Shown here piece after piece: positions 8,722-17,417 of a DNA stretch of 64,000 nucleotides (positions within the stretch are counted from its first letter, which is position 1; every line of letters starts with the position of its first letter). Below the pieces are notes generated by a model that did not search any database, was not told the origin of the DNA, and saw only the letters and a list, made by a program, of their open reading frames with translations. Made by a program: the position numbers and the translations under genes. The DNA comes from Roseateles toxinivorans (GTDB lineage: Bacteria > Pseudomonadota > Gammaproteobacteria > Burkholderiales > Burkholderiaceae_C), in NCBI RefSeq assembly GCF_004362525.1, contig NZ_SNXS01000008.1, forward strand, positions 62,001-126,000. The letters run 5' to 3'.

Positions 8722-10491
8722 TCAGTGCTCCGTTCCGAGATAGGCGGCGCGCACTTCGGGGCTGGCCTGCACGTCGGCCGGCGTGCCCTCGATCAGCTTG
8801 GTGCCGAACTCCATCACCACCAGGCGGTCGGTCAGGCCCATCACAAAGTCCATATCGTGCTCGACCAGCAGGATGCTCATGCCCTCGCCCTTCAGCTGGC
8901 GCAGCACCTCGGCCAGTGCCTGCTTCTCCTTGTGGCGCAGGCCGGCGGCGGGCTCGTCGAGCAACAGCAGGGCCGGGTCGGTGCACAGCGCCCGGGCGAT
9001 TTCCATCAGCCGCTGCGGGCCCAGGGCAAGATTGCCGGCCAGCTCGTGCATCTGCCCGGCCATGCCGATGCGCTGCAGCTGGCGCTCGGCCTCGGCGAAC
9101 AGCCGTTTCTCTTCGGCCCGGTCCAGCCGCAGCATCGCGCGCGCCGCACCGCTGTGGCTGCGCAGATAGCCGCCCAGCGCGACGTTCTCCAGCACCGTCA
9201 TATCGGCAATCATCTTCACATGCTGGAAGGTGCGCGACATGCCGCGCCGGGCGATCAGCCGCGAGGCCAGGCCGCCAACCGCCTCGCCGCGGAACTGCAC
9301 GCCACCCGAGGTCAGGCTCAGCACGCCGGTGATCAGATTGAAGGTGGTGGACTTGCCGGCACCATTGGGGCCGATCAGGCCGACGATCTCGCCGGCACGG
9401 ATCTGGAAGCTGACGTCGTTGACCGCAACCAGGCCGCCGAACTCCTTACGGACCTTGTCCACATCCAGCAGCAGCTCGCCTGGGCTGGGCTTGCTGCGCG
9501 ACTCCAGAGCCGGCGCGTCGCCCCAGTCACGCGGGCGCGGGCCGGCCGGGAACCAGCGCGCGATCGCCGGCCACAGACCCTTGGGCGCGTACTGGAGCAC
9601 CAGCACCAGGGCCACGCCGAAGACGATGATCTCGAAGTTGCCGCTGGCCCCCATCAGCTTGGGCAGAATCGTCTGCAGCTGGTCCTCGACGATCTTCACC
9701 ACCGCAGCGCCGGTGAAGGCCCCCCAGACGCCGCCGACGCCGCCGATCACAGCCATGAACAGGTACTCGATGCCCAGCTTGATGCCGAACGGCGAGGGAT
9801 TCACACTGCGCTGGAAGTGGGCATAGAGCCAGCCCGAGACGGCCGCCAGAATGGCCGCCAGCACGAAGATCACCACCTTGTAACGGAAGGTCGAAACGCC
9901 CATCGCCTCGGCCATCGTCACGCCGCCGTTGAGCGCGCGTATCGCACGGCCGGGGCGCGAGTCCAGCAGGTTGCTGACGCCGATCGCCGCCAGCACCGCA
10001 AAGGCCCAGATCAGGTAGTAAATGCTGCGCCCGGCGTTCAGGCTGATGCCGAAGACCTCCAGCGGCGGTATGCCCTGGATGCCGTCGTACTTGCCCAGGA
10101 ATTCCATATTGCCCATCAGGTAATTCAGGCTCAGGCCCCAGGCAATCGTGGCCAGCGGCAGGTAGTGGCCGGACATGCGCAGGGTCAGCCAGGCCAGCAC
10201 CAGAGCGGCGGCCACCGTCAGCACGATGCCCACACCCAGCGCCGCCCAGGGCGAGATGCCGAAGCGCGTGCTCAGCACCGCCGTCGTGTAGGCGCCCAGG
10301 CCGACGAAGGCGGCCTGGCCGAACGAGGTCAGGCCGCCGATGCCGGTCAGCAGCACCAGGCCCAGCGAGACCATCGCATAGAGGCCGATGTAGTTGAGCT
10401 GGGTGATCCAGAACTCGGGCACCGGCAACTGGGGCAGCACGGCCAGCAGGGCCAGCGCGGCGAGGGGGAATATCTTGCGTGTGCTCAGCAT
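8722..10491 (-). CDS. Fused LivM permease - LivG ATP-binding protein of a Liv-type ABC importer
   Basis: A 589-residue fusion of what are normally two subunits. Residues about 1-310 are a LivM-type permease with eight or more membrane helices; after a linker rich in P and R, residues about 335-589 form a LivG-type ATPase with Walker [11 protein letters not shown], signature region NLALGPQRLMEIARAL and Walker B LLLLDEPAAGL. The unusual signature LALGP replaces the common LSGGQ, as in some LivG proteins. The start MLSTRKIF at 10491 is chosen because it opens the first hydrophobic segment and lies two bases from the LivH stop. No frameshift separates the halves, so it is a true gene fusion. Confidence 0.9.
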   Translation of the reverse strand: MLSTRKIFPLAALALLAVLPQLPVPEFWITQLNYIGLYAMVSLGLVLLTGIGGLTSFGQAAFVGLGAYTTAVLSTRFGISPWAALGVGIVLTVAAALVLAWLTLRMSGHYLPLATIAWGLSLNYLMGNMEFLGKYDGIQGIPPLEVFGISLNAGRSIYYLIWAFAVLAAIGVSNLLDSRPGRAIRALNGGVTMAEAMGVSTFRYKVVIFVLAAILAAVSGWLYAHFQRSVNPSPFGIKLGIEYLFMAVIGGVGGVWGAFTGAAVVKIVEDQLQTILPKLMGASGNFEIIVFGVALVLVLQYAPKGLWPAIARWFPAGPRPRDWGDAPALESRSKPSPGELLLDVDKVRKEFGGLVAVNDVSFQIRAGEIVGLIGPNGAGKSTTFNLITGVLSLTSGGVQFRGEAVGGLASRLIARRGMSRTFQHVKMIADMTVLENVALGGYLRSHSGAARAMLRLDRAEEKRLFAEAERQLQRIGMAGQMHELAGNLALGPQRLMEIARALCTDPALLLLDEPAAGLRHKEKQALAEVLRQLKGEGMSILLVEHDMDFVMGLTDRLVVMEFGTKLIEGTPADVQASPEVRAAYLGTEH

Positions 10492-10493
10492 GA

Positions 10494-11531
10494 TCACTCC
10501 TCCTCGCTGTGCGGGTCGCGCAGGGACCGCCACAGCAGCACCGGCAGGATGAAGGTGAACACAATCACTTCCTTGTACGAGCTGGCCCAGAAGGAGCTGA
10601 ACGACTCCAGCAGCCCGACCAGGATGGCGCCCAGTGCCGCCCCGGGATAGCTGGCCAAGCCGGCAAACACTGCGGCAACGAAGCCCTTCAGGCCGATCAG
10701 GAAGCCGCTGTCATAGAAGATCGTTGTCGTCGGCGCGATCAACAGGCCCGACAGCGCGCCCATGAAGGCCGCCATCGTGAAGGTCAGCCGGCCGGCCGTG
10801 GTGCTCGAAATCCCCATCAGCCGCGCGCCCAGCCGGTTCACCGCGGTGGCGCGCAGGGCCTTGCCATACAGCGAGCGCTCGAAGAACAGCCACAGCGAGA
10901 TGATCAGCGCGATCGAGGCGGCGAAGATGATCAGGGTCTGGCCCGACAGCATCAGCGGCCCGGCGGCAAAGCTGGCGTCCCAGAAGGCCGGGGTGCGAAA
11001 GCCCTCGGCGCCGAAGAAGGCCAGGCCCAGGCCGGTCAACGCGAAGTGGACGCCCACCGAGACGATCAGCAGCACCAGCACCGTCGCATCGGCCAGCGGC
11101 TGGTAGGCCAGACGGTACAGCAGCGGGCCCATCGGCGTAACCAGGGCCAGCGTCAGGCCGGCCTGCACCAGTAGCGGAAACTTCTGCGGCGCGGCCCACA
11201 GCGCGAAGAGGGAGATCAACACCGGAAATGCCGCCGCCTTCAGGACCGTCAGCAGGATGCGCGCGGGTGGCCGGCCCTGGCGCAGCCCGGCCACCAGGTC
11301 CAGCACGGCCACCAGCACCGCCATCAAGAGCAGGAACCAGATCGTGCCTGGCGTCTGGCCCAGTTGCAGCATGCCCAGGGTCAGCGCGCCAAAGGCCACG
11401 AACTCGCCCTGCGGAATGAAGATCACGCGGGTGACGGCGAACACCAGCACCGTGGCCAGCGCCAGCAAGGCGTAGATCGCGCCATTGGTGACGCCATCGA
11501 GCATCAGGATGCTTGCGATTGACAGATCCAT
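10494..11531 (-). CDS. livH: LivH-type branched-chain amino acid ABC transporter permease
   Basis: First gene of the transporter operon, an integral membrane permease of about 345 residues with eight or more hydrophobic helices and the LivH opening DGVTNGAIYALLALATVLVF. It pairs with the LivM half of the downstream fusion. The ATG at 11531 (MDLSIASI) is spaced about ten bases from a GAGG sequence and is preferred over an in-frame ATG three codons upstream at 11540. No periplasmic substrate-binding protein gene is adjacent, so the binding protein must be encoded elsewhere. Confidence 0.88.
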   Translation of the reverse strand: MDLSIASILMLDGVTNGAIYALLALATVLVFAVTRVIFIPQGEFVAFGALTLGMLQLGQTPGTIWFLLLMAVLVAVLDLVAGLRQGRPPARILLTVLKAAAFPVLISLFALWAAPQKFPLLVQAGLTLALVTPMGPLLYRLAYQPLADATVLVLLIVSVGVHFALTGLGLAFFGAEGFRTPAFWDASFAAGPLMLSGQTLIIFAASIALIISLWLFFERSLYGKALRATAVNRLGARLMGISSTTAGRLTFTMAAFMGALSGLLIAPTTTIFYDSGFLIGLKGFVAAVFAGLASYPGAALGAILVGLLESFSSFWASSYKEVIVFTFILPVLLWRSLRDPHSEEE

Positions 11532-11540
11532 ACAGGGCAT

Positions 11541-11829
11541 ACCTCAGGCCCCGTCCGGACGCGGCGCCGCACGGCACTCTAAACCATAGGCAGCAAACCC
11601 GACCGATCGGTCGAATCAAGTGTCTCGATTTCGCCGCAGTCTCAGGCCTTCGGCAGGATCCCGGCCCTGCAAACCAGGCGTCGACCAGCTTCAGCAGACG
11701 CGGGGCCCCGTCGCTGGCCAGGCGGATCGTGCCGGAAGGCTCGAGCAGCAGCGTCTGCGCCGGCGCCGGCGCCGGCGCCGGCACCCAATGGTCGGGCCGG
11801 CTGCTGCGCACGGCCGCATCGCGCTGCAG
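11541..11829. other. Region between livH and the PEP-CTERM pseudogene
   Basis: About 290 bases with no gene I can support. Both strands have open frames but their translations show no recognisable domain or signal peptide. The region contains the GCCGGC tandem repeat at 11759-11782. It should include the livH promoter on the minus strand and may contain the lost 5' end of the broken gene that follows. Confidence 0.5.
11759..11782. repeat. Four tandem copies of GCCGGC
   Basis: The hexamer GCCGGC is repeated four times without a gap at 11759-11782. The unit is palindromic and coding for alternating Ala-Gly in one frame. It lies in the degraded 5' part of the PEP-CTERM pseudogene and could be a slippage tract. 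Confidence 0.8.
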
Positions 11830-13297
11830 TAGCCTGCTCGTTGACGACGACGGCAGCCAGCTCACCCTGGCCCACACCACCGGTAACGAGGGTCAGATCT
11901 TTGTCGCCAGCAGCGGCCGGGGCGACATGACGGTGCGCAACGGCGGCGCCGTGAACGCCTTCACCCTCGGCGTGGGCAACGGCTGGGAACTGGACAGCCA
12001 GGGCAGCGTCACGCTCGACGGCACAGGCAGCACGCTGACACTGGATGGCGTGGACTGGCATCGCCTGAGCATCAACCGCGGCAGCGTGACCGTCAGCGGC
12101 GGAGCGTTGCTCAACGCCGCGGCCTGCACCAATGCCCAGCTGATACTCGGTCAGAACGGCGGCACGCAGCGCCTGCTGATCTCGGGCGCCGGCGCCAAGC
12201 TGAGCTATGCGGACACGCTCAACGGCGGTCTCTGGATCGGACGCAGCGGCGCCACCGCCAACCTGTCGGTGGCCAACGGCGGCGCCATCGAAGGCGTGAA
12301 CCTCATCCAGGTCGGCAACACCGGCGCGGTCGCAAGCTTCAACGTCAGCGGCCCCCTCAGCAGCATCACCTATGGCAGCAGCGTCGCCGACCTCTTCGTC
12401 GGCCGCGGTGCGGTCGGCGTGGCCGACAACGCCAACACCTTCAACCCGACGGTCAACATCGGCTGGAGCTCCAACGGCGTCCTGGCCATCCGTGACGGCG
12501 CGGCGCTGCGCATCGAGGGCCTGGCGCCCACCGGGCCCGAACTGTTCTTTGAGGGGGCCGGCGTCATTGCCGGCAATGGCTGGGGTGCGCCGTCGAGCGG
12601 TCGGATCGAGGTCAGCGGCCCGGGCTCCAAACTCGAGACCCTGGGCAGCAATCCCTTCATCACTGTCGGTGGCGGCGCCTAGGGCAGCGGCCACCTGGGC
12701 ATTTTGGACGGCGCTCTGGTGCGGACCACGCTGATGGGCATCGCCGACTTCGGCGCCGCCGGTACCACCCAGATCGACAACGCCACGCTCAGGCTCGAGG
12801 GCGCCTGACGCACCAGCTGCAGCATCGGCGCCAGCCTCTCGGTCGGCTCTGGCACCGGCAACTCGCCCGGCACGCTCACCATCAATGGCAGCTTCACGGC
12901 GGCGGCCGGCTCGCGCCTGGTGCAGGAGGTGCAGAGCGACGGCCTGGGCGGCTTTGTCACCGATAAACTTGTGCTGGCGGGCGCCCATGCCGTGGACCAG
13001 ACCGGCCTGGCAATCGAGTTCAGGTTCCTCGGCGCCACCGACCCCAATGCCTCCCAGGCCGGCGGCGGCTTCGACGTGGACCGCTTCATGAGCGCCGCCG
13101 ACGCGGCCCTTCCCGATGAAGCCTTCAGCGGCGTGCAGTTCAGCGCCAGTGCCTGCCAGTACACGATCAGCAACTTCAGCTACACAGCGGACGGCGGCGC
13201 GGTGTTCCAGGCGCAGGCGGTGCCTGAGCCGGGAACCTGGGCGCTTTGGGGGCTGGGCCTGGGCGCACTGGCAGTACTGCGTCGCCGGGGTGGATAG
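11830..13297 (+). pseudogene. PEP-CTERM domain protein with autotransporter-like repeats, broken by two in-frame stops
   Basis: One reading frame runs through the whole interval and encodes glycine-rich beta-repeat units (for example LWIGRSGATANLSVANGGA and VNIGWSSNGVLAIRDGAALR) and a C-terminal sorting signal VPEPGTWALWGLGLGALAVL followed by RRR. Such proteins are exported and processed by an exosortase. The frame is interrupted by TAG at 12680-12682 and TGA at 12806-12808; recognisable family sequence continues in the same frame on both sides, so these are nonsense changes rather than frameshifts. No signal peptide or credible start codon is visible at the 5' end, which also looks eroded. 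The gene is therefore very probably inactive. Read-through of two stops is the less likely alternative. Confidence 0.85.
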
Positions 13298-13306
13298 ACT
13301 CGGGGC

Positions 13307-14065
13307 ATGCCCGCCCTCGCCCCAGAACTGACTCGTGACGGCCACGTCGCCACCCTGCTGCTGCGCCGCCCCCGCGTCGCCAACCGGCTGGAGATAGACG
13401 ACATCGCCCTGCTGCGCGAGCACATCGCCAGCGTCAATGCCAACCCCGAGCTGCGCGTGCTGCGGCTGCGCGGCGCCGGCAAGCACTTCTGCGCCGGCTT
13501 CAATATCGGCAGCGTGCCAGGGGTCGATGCCGGCGCGCTGTTCGAGGCGCTGGCGGATGACCTGGAGCGGGCTCGGCCGGTCACCGTGGCCGAGATCCAC
13601 GGCGGCATCTATGGCGGCGCCACCGATCTGGCCCTGGCCTGCGACTTTCGTCTGGGCGCGCGCAGCACCGAGATGTTCGTGCCGGCCGCCCGGCTGGGCC
13701 TGCACTTCTACCGCGGCGGCCTGCAGCGCTATGTCACGCGCCTGGGCCTGGGCATGGCCAAAAGGGTGCTGCTCGCCGGAGAGACGCTGCACTCGCAGCA
13801 GATGCTGGACTGCGGCTTTCTAGACCAGCTGCATGACACGCCCGAGGCGCTGGGTCAGGCGGCCGAGGCGCTGATCGCGCAACTGCTGGCGATGGCGCCG
13901 CTGGCCCTGCTGGGCATGAAGCAGCATCTGAATGCGATCGCCCGAGGTGCGCTCAATGAGGCGGCGCTGCAGGCAGACATCGCCCGCTCAGTGGCCTCGC
14001 AGGATCTGGCCGAGGGCGTGCGCGCCTGGAGCGAGAAGCGCCAGCCCGTGTTCAGGGCTTGCTGA
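13307..14065 (+). CDS. Enoyl-CoA hydratase/isomerase family protein
   Basis: A 252-residue crotonase-fold protein. The oxyanion-hole region is seen in GKHFCAGFNI near residue 60 and in IHGGIYGGATDLALACDFRLG near residues 98-118, followed by FVPAARLGLHFYRGG. The exact substrate cannot be inferred: the usual paired catalytic glutamates of enoyl-CoA hydratase are not clearly conserved, so isomerase, hydrolase or decarboxylase chemistry on an acyl-CoA is possible. Its 3' end overlaps the convergent ArsR gene by 14 bases. It starts nine bases after the pseudogene but has no functional tie to it. Confidence 0.85.
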   Translation: MPALAPELTRDGHVATLLLRRPRVANRLEIDDIALLREHIASVNANPELRVLRLRGAGKHFCAGFNIGSVPGVDAGALFEALADDLERARPVTVAEIHGGIYGGATDLALACDFRLGARSTEMFVPAARLGLHFYRGGLQRYVTRLGLGMAKRVLLAGETLHSQQMLDCGFLDQLHDTPEALGQAAEALIAQLLAMAPLALLGMKQHLNAIARGALNEAALQADIARSVASQDLAEGVRAWSEKRQPVFRAC

Positions 14066-14426
14066 GCGGGCCGGTGCCGGCCGTGCGCGAGAACACCCGG
14101 CGCTCGGCGGCGTTGCGTTCGTGCTTGCGGGCAATATTGCCGCAGACCAGATCGCACAGCGCGAACACCGCCGGATCGGCGATGCGGTAGAACACCGAAG
14201 TGCCGCGCCCCTCACGCTCGACCAGGCCCTGCTGCTGAAGATGGGTCAGGTGGCGCGAGACGTTGGCGGCCGTGTAGCCGCAGGCCTTGGCCAGCTCGCC
14301 GACATTGCGCTCGCCACCGCGCAGCAGATTGAGTATCTGCAGCCGCGTCGGCTCCGACAGCGCCTGGAAATAGGCCGCCACCTGTTGCAGGGCCTCGGGG
14401 GGCAGATCTTCCATGCTCGGATGCAC
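14052..14426 (-). CDS. ArsR-family winged-helix transcriptional regulator
   Basis: A 124-residue repressor-type protein with the ArsR core: FQALSEPTRLQILNLL at residues 20-35, then VGELAKACGYTAANVSRHLTHLQQQGLVEREGRGTS as recognition helix and wing (quoted in part; positions about 42-77). A cysteine in the recognition region (AKACGY) replaces the ELCVCDL metal motif, and another pair is absent, so arsenic sensing is not supported. The C-terminal part contains FALCDLVCGN, two cysteines that could serve redox or metal sensing. Start could be the ATG at 14426 or an in-frame ATG four codons later. It is convergent with the enoyl-CoA hydratase gene and overlaps it. Confidence 0.88.
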   Translation of the reverse strand: MHPSMEDLPPEALQQVAAYFQALSEPTRLQILNLLRGGERNVGELAKACGYTAANVSRHLTHLQQQGLVEREGRGTSVFYRIADPAVFALCDLVCGNIARKHERNAAERRVFSRTAGTGPLSKP

Positions 14427-14465
14427 GCTCGTGATGATAGGGGTGAGCCCGCATGATAAGTGGCC

Positions 14466-16301
14466 TCAGGCCGCCGCGGGCGGGACGGCAAGGGCGGAGT
14501 CTGTCGCAGCCAGGGCCAGCAAGTCGGCCTCGTCCAGCGTTTCGCGGGCCATCAGCGCCTTCACGCAGCGCTCCAGCACCGCGCGACGCTGCTCCAGCAA
14601 GGTGCCGGCGCGGGCCATCGCCTGGCTCAGCAGGCCGCGCACCGCCTCATCGATCTGCTGCGCGGTCTGCGGGCCCAGGCTGCCGGCGGCCGCGCCCTCG
14701 GGCATGGCCAGCATGCTGCCCGGTCGCTCGGCGTAGGCCACCGGGCCCAGGCCCTCGTCCATGCCGAAGCGCTGCACCATGTCGCGCGCCAAATCGGTGG
14801 CTCGGGCCAAGTCGTCGGCCGCCCCGGTGGACGGTTCGCCGAAGACCAGCAGCTCGGCCGCACGGCCGCCCAGCAGCACGCACAGCTTGTCCTGCAGTTC
14901 GCTGCGGCGCAGCAGATGGCGGTCCTCGGTGGGCCGCTGCAGGGTATAGCCCAGCGCGCCTATGCCATGCGGCACGATGGACACTTTGTGCACCCGGTCC
15001 ACGCCGGGCAGTGCCAGCGCGGTCAAGGCATGGCCCAGTTCGTGCGTGGCAACAAGCTCGCGCTCACGCGGGCTCTGCAGGCTGTGCTTCTTCTCGATGC
15101 CGGCGACGATGCGCTCGATCGCCGCGGTGAAGTCGGCCAGGCTCACGGACTCGGCATTGCGCCGCGTCGCCACCAGCGCCGCCTCGTTGACGACATTGGC
15201 CAGATCGGCGCCGGCAAACCCCACGGTGATGGCCGCGACCTGGTCCAGATCGACACCGGCGGCCAGGCGAATCTTCTTCGCATGGACCTTCAGTATGGCC
15301 ACGCGGCCGGCGCGGTCGGGCCTGTCCACCAGCACCTGGCGGTCAAACCGGCCGGCACGCAGCAGGGCCGGGTCCAGGATCTCGGGCCGGTTGGTGGCGG
15401 CCAGCAGCACCACACCGACGCTGGGGTCGAAGCCGTCCAGCTCAACCAGCAGTTGGTTCAAGGTCTGCTCGCGCTCGTCATGGCCGCCGGATACCGGGAA
15501 CACGCCGCGGGCCTTGCCCAGCGCGTCGAGTTCGTCGATAAAAATGATGGCAGGCGCATGGGCACGGGCCTGCTCGAACAGATCGCGCACCCGCGCGGCA
15601 CCAACGCCCACGAACATCTCGATGAACTCCGAACCGCTGATCGAGAAGAAGGCGACGCCGGCCTCCCCGGCCACGGCACGGGCCAGCAGGGTCTTGCCGG
15701 TACCCGTGGGCCCCATCAGCAGCACGCCCTTGGGCACGCGGGCACCCAGCCGGCCATGCTCCTTCGGGTGCTTGAGGAACTCGACGATCTCCTGCAACTC
15801 GGCCTTGGCCTCATCGACGCCGGCCACATCGTCGAAGCGCACGCCAGTGCTCCTCTCCATGTAGACCTTGGCCTTGCTCTGGCCAATGCCCAACAGACCG
15901 CCGCCGCCGAAGCGCCCGGCAAGGCGCCGTGACATGAAGGTCCAGACGCCCATCATGAGCAGCAACGGCGCCACCCAGCCGACAAGATCCTGCAGCCAGG
16001 TCGGCTCGTGCACGCGCTGGTAGGGCACATCGTAGACGGACAGGCGCTCGGCCAGTTGCGGCTCCACCAGCATCGAGACGACCAGCTGCTTGCCGTTGGC
16101 GTCCGGGGCCTTCAGCCGGCCGGTGATGACGCGATCGCCCACCACCACCTCGGCGAATCGGCCGTCGCGCAGCTGCTGCTCGAAGGCGCTGTAGGGCAGG
16201 GTCTCGATGCTGCGGCTCTGCGCCCACCAGTCCCTGGCGAGCAGCACCAGCGCCAGCACGAACACCAGCGTGCCCCAACTCCAGCTCTGACGCTTCTCCA
16301 T
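14466..16301 (-). CDS. FtsH-type membrane AAA+ zinc metalloprotease (accessory copy)
   Basis: A 611-residue inner-membrane ATP-dependent protease. Two membrane helices bracket a periplasmic segment (about residues 10-25 and 115-135). The AAA domain has Walker A GPTGTGKT (Thr where most FtsH have Pro), Walker [10 protein letters not shown], pore loop MFVGVG and the second region of homology ending [10 protein letters not shown]. The protease domain has the zinc motif HELGH and a downstream ADDLARAT aspartate ligand, so it should be active. The C-terminus is short. It is isolated from the rlmE-folP context of the housekeeping FtsH and lies divergent from a Crp/Fnr regulator, with an FNR-type box 68 bases upstream, suggesting a condition-specific paralogue. 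The start MEKRQSW at 16301 is preferred over an upstream frame extension. Confidence 0.9.
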   Translation of the reverse strand: MEKRQSWSWGTLVFVLALVLLARDWWAQSRSIETLPYSAFEQQLRDGRFAEVVVGDRVITGRLKAPDANGKQLVVSMLVEPQLAERLSVYDVPYQRVHEPTWLQDLVGWVAPLLLMMGVWTFMSRRLAGRFGGGGLLGIGQSKAKVYMERSTGVRFDDVAGVDEAKAELQEIVEFLKHPKEHGRLGARVPKGVLLMGPTGTGKTLLARAVAGEAGVAFFSISGSEFIEMFVGVGAARVRDLFEQARAHAPAIIFIDELDALGKARGVFPVSGGHDEREQTLNQLLVELDGFDPSVGVVLLAATNRPEILDPALLRAGRFDRQVLVDRPDRAGRVAILKVHAKKIRLAAGVDLDQVAAITVGFAGADLANVVNEAALVATRRNAESVSLADFTAAIERIVAGIEKKHSLQSPRERELVATHELGHALTALALPGVDRVHKVSIVPHGIGALGYTLQRPTEDRHLLRRSELQDKLCVLLGGRAAELLVFGEPSTGAADDLARATDLARDMVQRFGMDEGLGPVAYAERPGSMLAMPEGAAAGSLGPQTAQQIDEAVRGLLSQAMARAGTLLEQRRAVLERCVKALMARETLDEADLLALAATDSALAVPPAAA

Positions 16302-16368
16302 CGTCGCTCCCGCGCAAGCGGGTCCGGCCCCGCAGCGCACAGCATGCGATGGCCCGGCTGCGGCTGTC

Positions 16369-16382
16369 TTGACCCAGGTCAA
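16369..16382. promoter_or_regulatory. FNR/Dnr-type box TTGAC-N4-GTCAA
   Basis: TTGACCCAGGTCAA is a perfect palindrome in both half sites and matches the FNR/Dnr consensus TTGAT-N4-ATCAA with one symmetrical change. It stands between the divergent ftsH-like gene (68 bases to its ATG) and the Crp/Fnr regulator gene (207 bases). Identity as a binding site is inferred from pattern and context. Confidence 0.65.
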
Positions 16383-16485
16383 GGGGGCCGGAGCGCTGCC
16401 TGCGCATCATGGGCACCATTGTCTGGGAGCACTTCTTTTGAGCATCCGCCTGGCATTGGATCCGACATGAGCCCCGCCTCAAACT

Positions 16486-16499
16486 TTGACTTCGCTCAA
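16486..16499. promoter_or_regulatory. Weaker FNR-type box TTGAC-N4-CTCAA
   Basis: TTGACTTCGCTCAA has one intact half site and one with a single mismatch, about 90 bases before the Crp/Fnr start codon at 16589. It could mediate self-control of that regulator. Confidence 0.4.
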
Positions 16500-16588
16500 A
16501 CGCCAAAGAAGCGGCATCTTGCGTTGAAGCAAAAACTCGGCCGTTTCGCCACGCCACAGTGGCAGCACCTGTACTCAAAGAGCACGCC

Positions 16589-17374
16589 ATGGACATCGCC
16601 CCCCACCCGTTTGGCTACTCCTCCACAAGCCCGATCATGAACAACGCGCTCGCCGCCGCCCCGCCGTTGCCGGTCCATGACGGCCTGTATGCCGCTTTGC
16701 GCCAGGCCAATGGCGCCCAGTCGCTCGGCGAGGCCGCCCTGCTGGCGCTGGCCCGGATCGGCCACTCCCATGCGGTGGCGCCCAAGGCCTGCGTGATTCA
16801 ACGCGGCCAGCCGGCCCATGCGCTGTGGCTGCTGACCCAGGGCACGGTCTGTGTCGGCAACCATGATTCGCAGGGCCACTGGTGGCAGACACACACGGTC
16901 GAGGCCCACGGCTGGATCGACCTCAGCAGCGCCTGGCTGGGCGGGCCCTATCTGGAGACGGCCCAGGCGCAGACGGCGGTCTGGGTGCATGAGTTTCCGG
17001 TGGACGAGCTGGCTGCCGTGGCCGCCGCCCACCCCGAGGTGTCGCGCTGGCTGCTGACTTCGATGGCCGCCAGCGTCCGTCGGCTGACCAGCGATGTGCA
17101 CGATCTGCTGGCCAAGGATGTGATGGCGCGCTGCGCCGGCTGGCTGCTGGACTCGCTGAGCAGCAGCGAAGACCCGAACGAGCTGGTGCTGCATCAGCAC
17201 AAGCGCTTCATCGCCTCGCAGCTGGGCACCTCGCCGGAGACCTTCTCGCGCACGCTGCGCCAGCTGCGCGAGATCGGCGCGGTGGAAATCGACCGCTATC
17301 GCATCCGCGTCCATGATGTGCCCGCGCTGCTGCGCCTGTCGGGTCGCGCGCCGCTGGACAAGCCCCCGGCTTGA
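16589..17374 (+). CDS. Crp/Fnr-family transcriptional regulator (Dnr-like) upstream of narXL
   Basis: A 261-residue regulator with an N-terminal cyclic-nucleotide-type beta-barrel (about residues 45-150) and a C-terminal helix-turn-helix RFIASQLGTSPETFSRTLRQL near residues 215-235. The recognition helix keeps E-x-x-S-R, the residues that give FNR its TTGAT half-site preference. The N-terminal cysteine cluster of iron-sulfur FNR is absent, so sensing must differ, perhaps NO by haem as in Dnr or another ligand. It is followed after 43 bases by narX and that gap holds a matching box at 17371-17384. Start MDIAPH at 16589 is one of several in-frame ATGs (the next useful one is at 16637). Confidence 0.85.
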   Translation: MDIAPHPFGYSSTSPIMNNALAAAPPLPVHDGLYAALRQANGAQSLGEAALLALARIGHSHAVAPKACVIQRGQPAHALWLLTQGTVCVGNHDSQGHWWQTHTVEAHGWIDLSSAWLGGPYLETAQAQTAVWVHEFPVDELAAVAAAHPEVSRWLLTSMAASVRRLTSDVHDLLAKDVMARCAGWLLDSLSSSEDPNELVLHQHKRFIASQLGTSPETFSRTLRQLREIGAVEIDRYRIRVHDVPALLRLSGRAPLDKPPA

Positions 17375-17384
17375 TTTCAGTCAA
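17371..17384 (+). promoter_or_regulatory. FNR/Dnr-type box in front of narX
   Basis: TTGATTTCAGTCAA matches TTGAT-N4-ATCAA at nine of ten half-site positions. It overlaps the stop codon of the Crp/Fnr gene and lies 33 bases before the narX ATG, a position suited to control of narXL. Confidence 0.6.
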
Positions 17385-17417
17385 GCAATAATTGCCCCGG
17401 GCGGCTAGCATCGGCCC

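Larger units (their letters stand above)
16302..16588. other. Divergent regulatory region between ftsH-like and Crp/Fnr genes
   Basis: A 287-base gap between divergent genes that contains the palindromic box at 16369-16382 and a weaker copy at 16486-16499. No RNA gene or further ORF with support was seen. Confidence 0.6.

Noticed and set aside
7858-10650. A 930-codon plus-strand frame opposite the Liv transporter genes
   Set aside because: Antisense shadow of three ABC genes with complete motifs.
11642-11880. Possible remnant of a LuxR-type regulator on the minus strand
   Set aside because: The translation looks mildly protein-like but no helix-turn-helix or other domain can be pointed to.
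14052-14426. Arsenic-responsive ArsR
   Set aside because: The ELCVCDL-type metal-binding motif is missing and there are no ars genes nearby.
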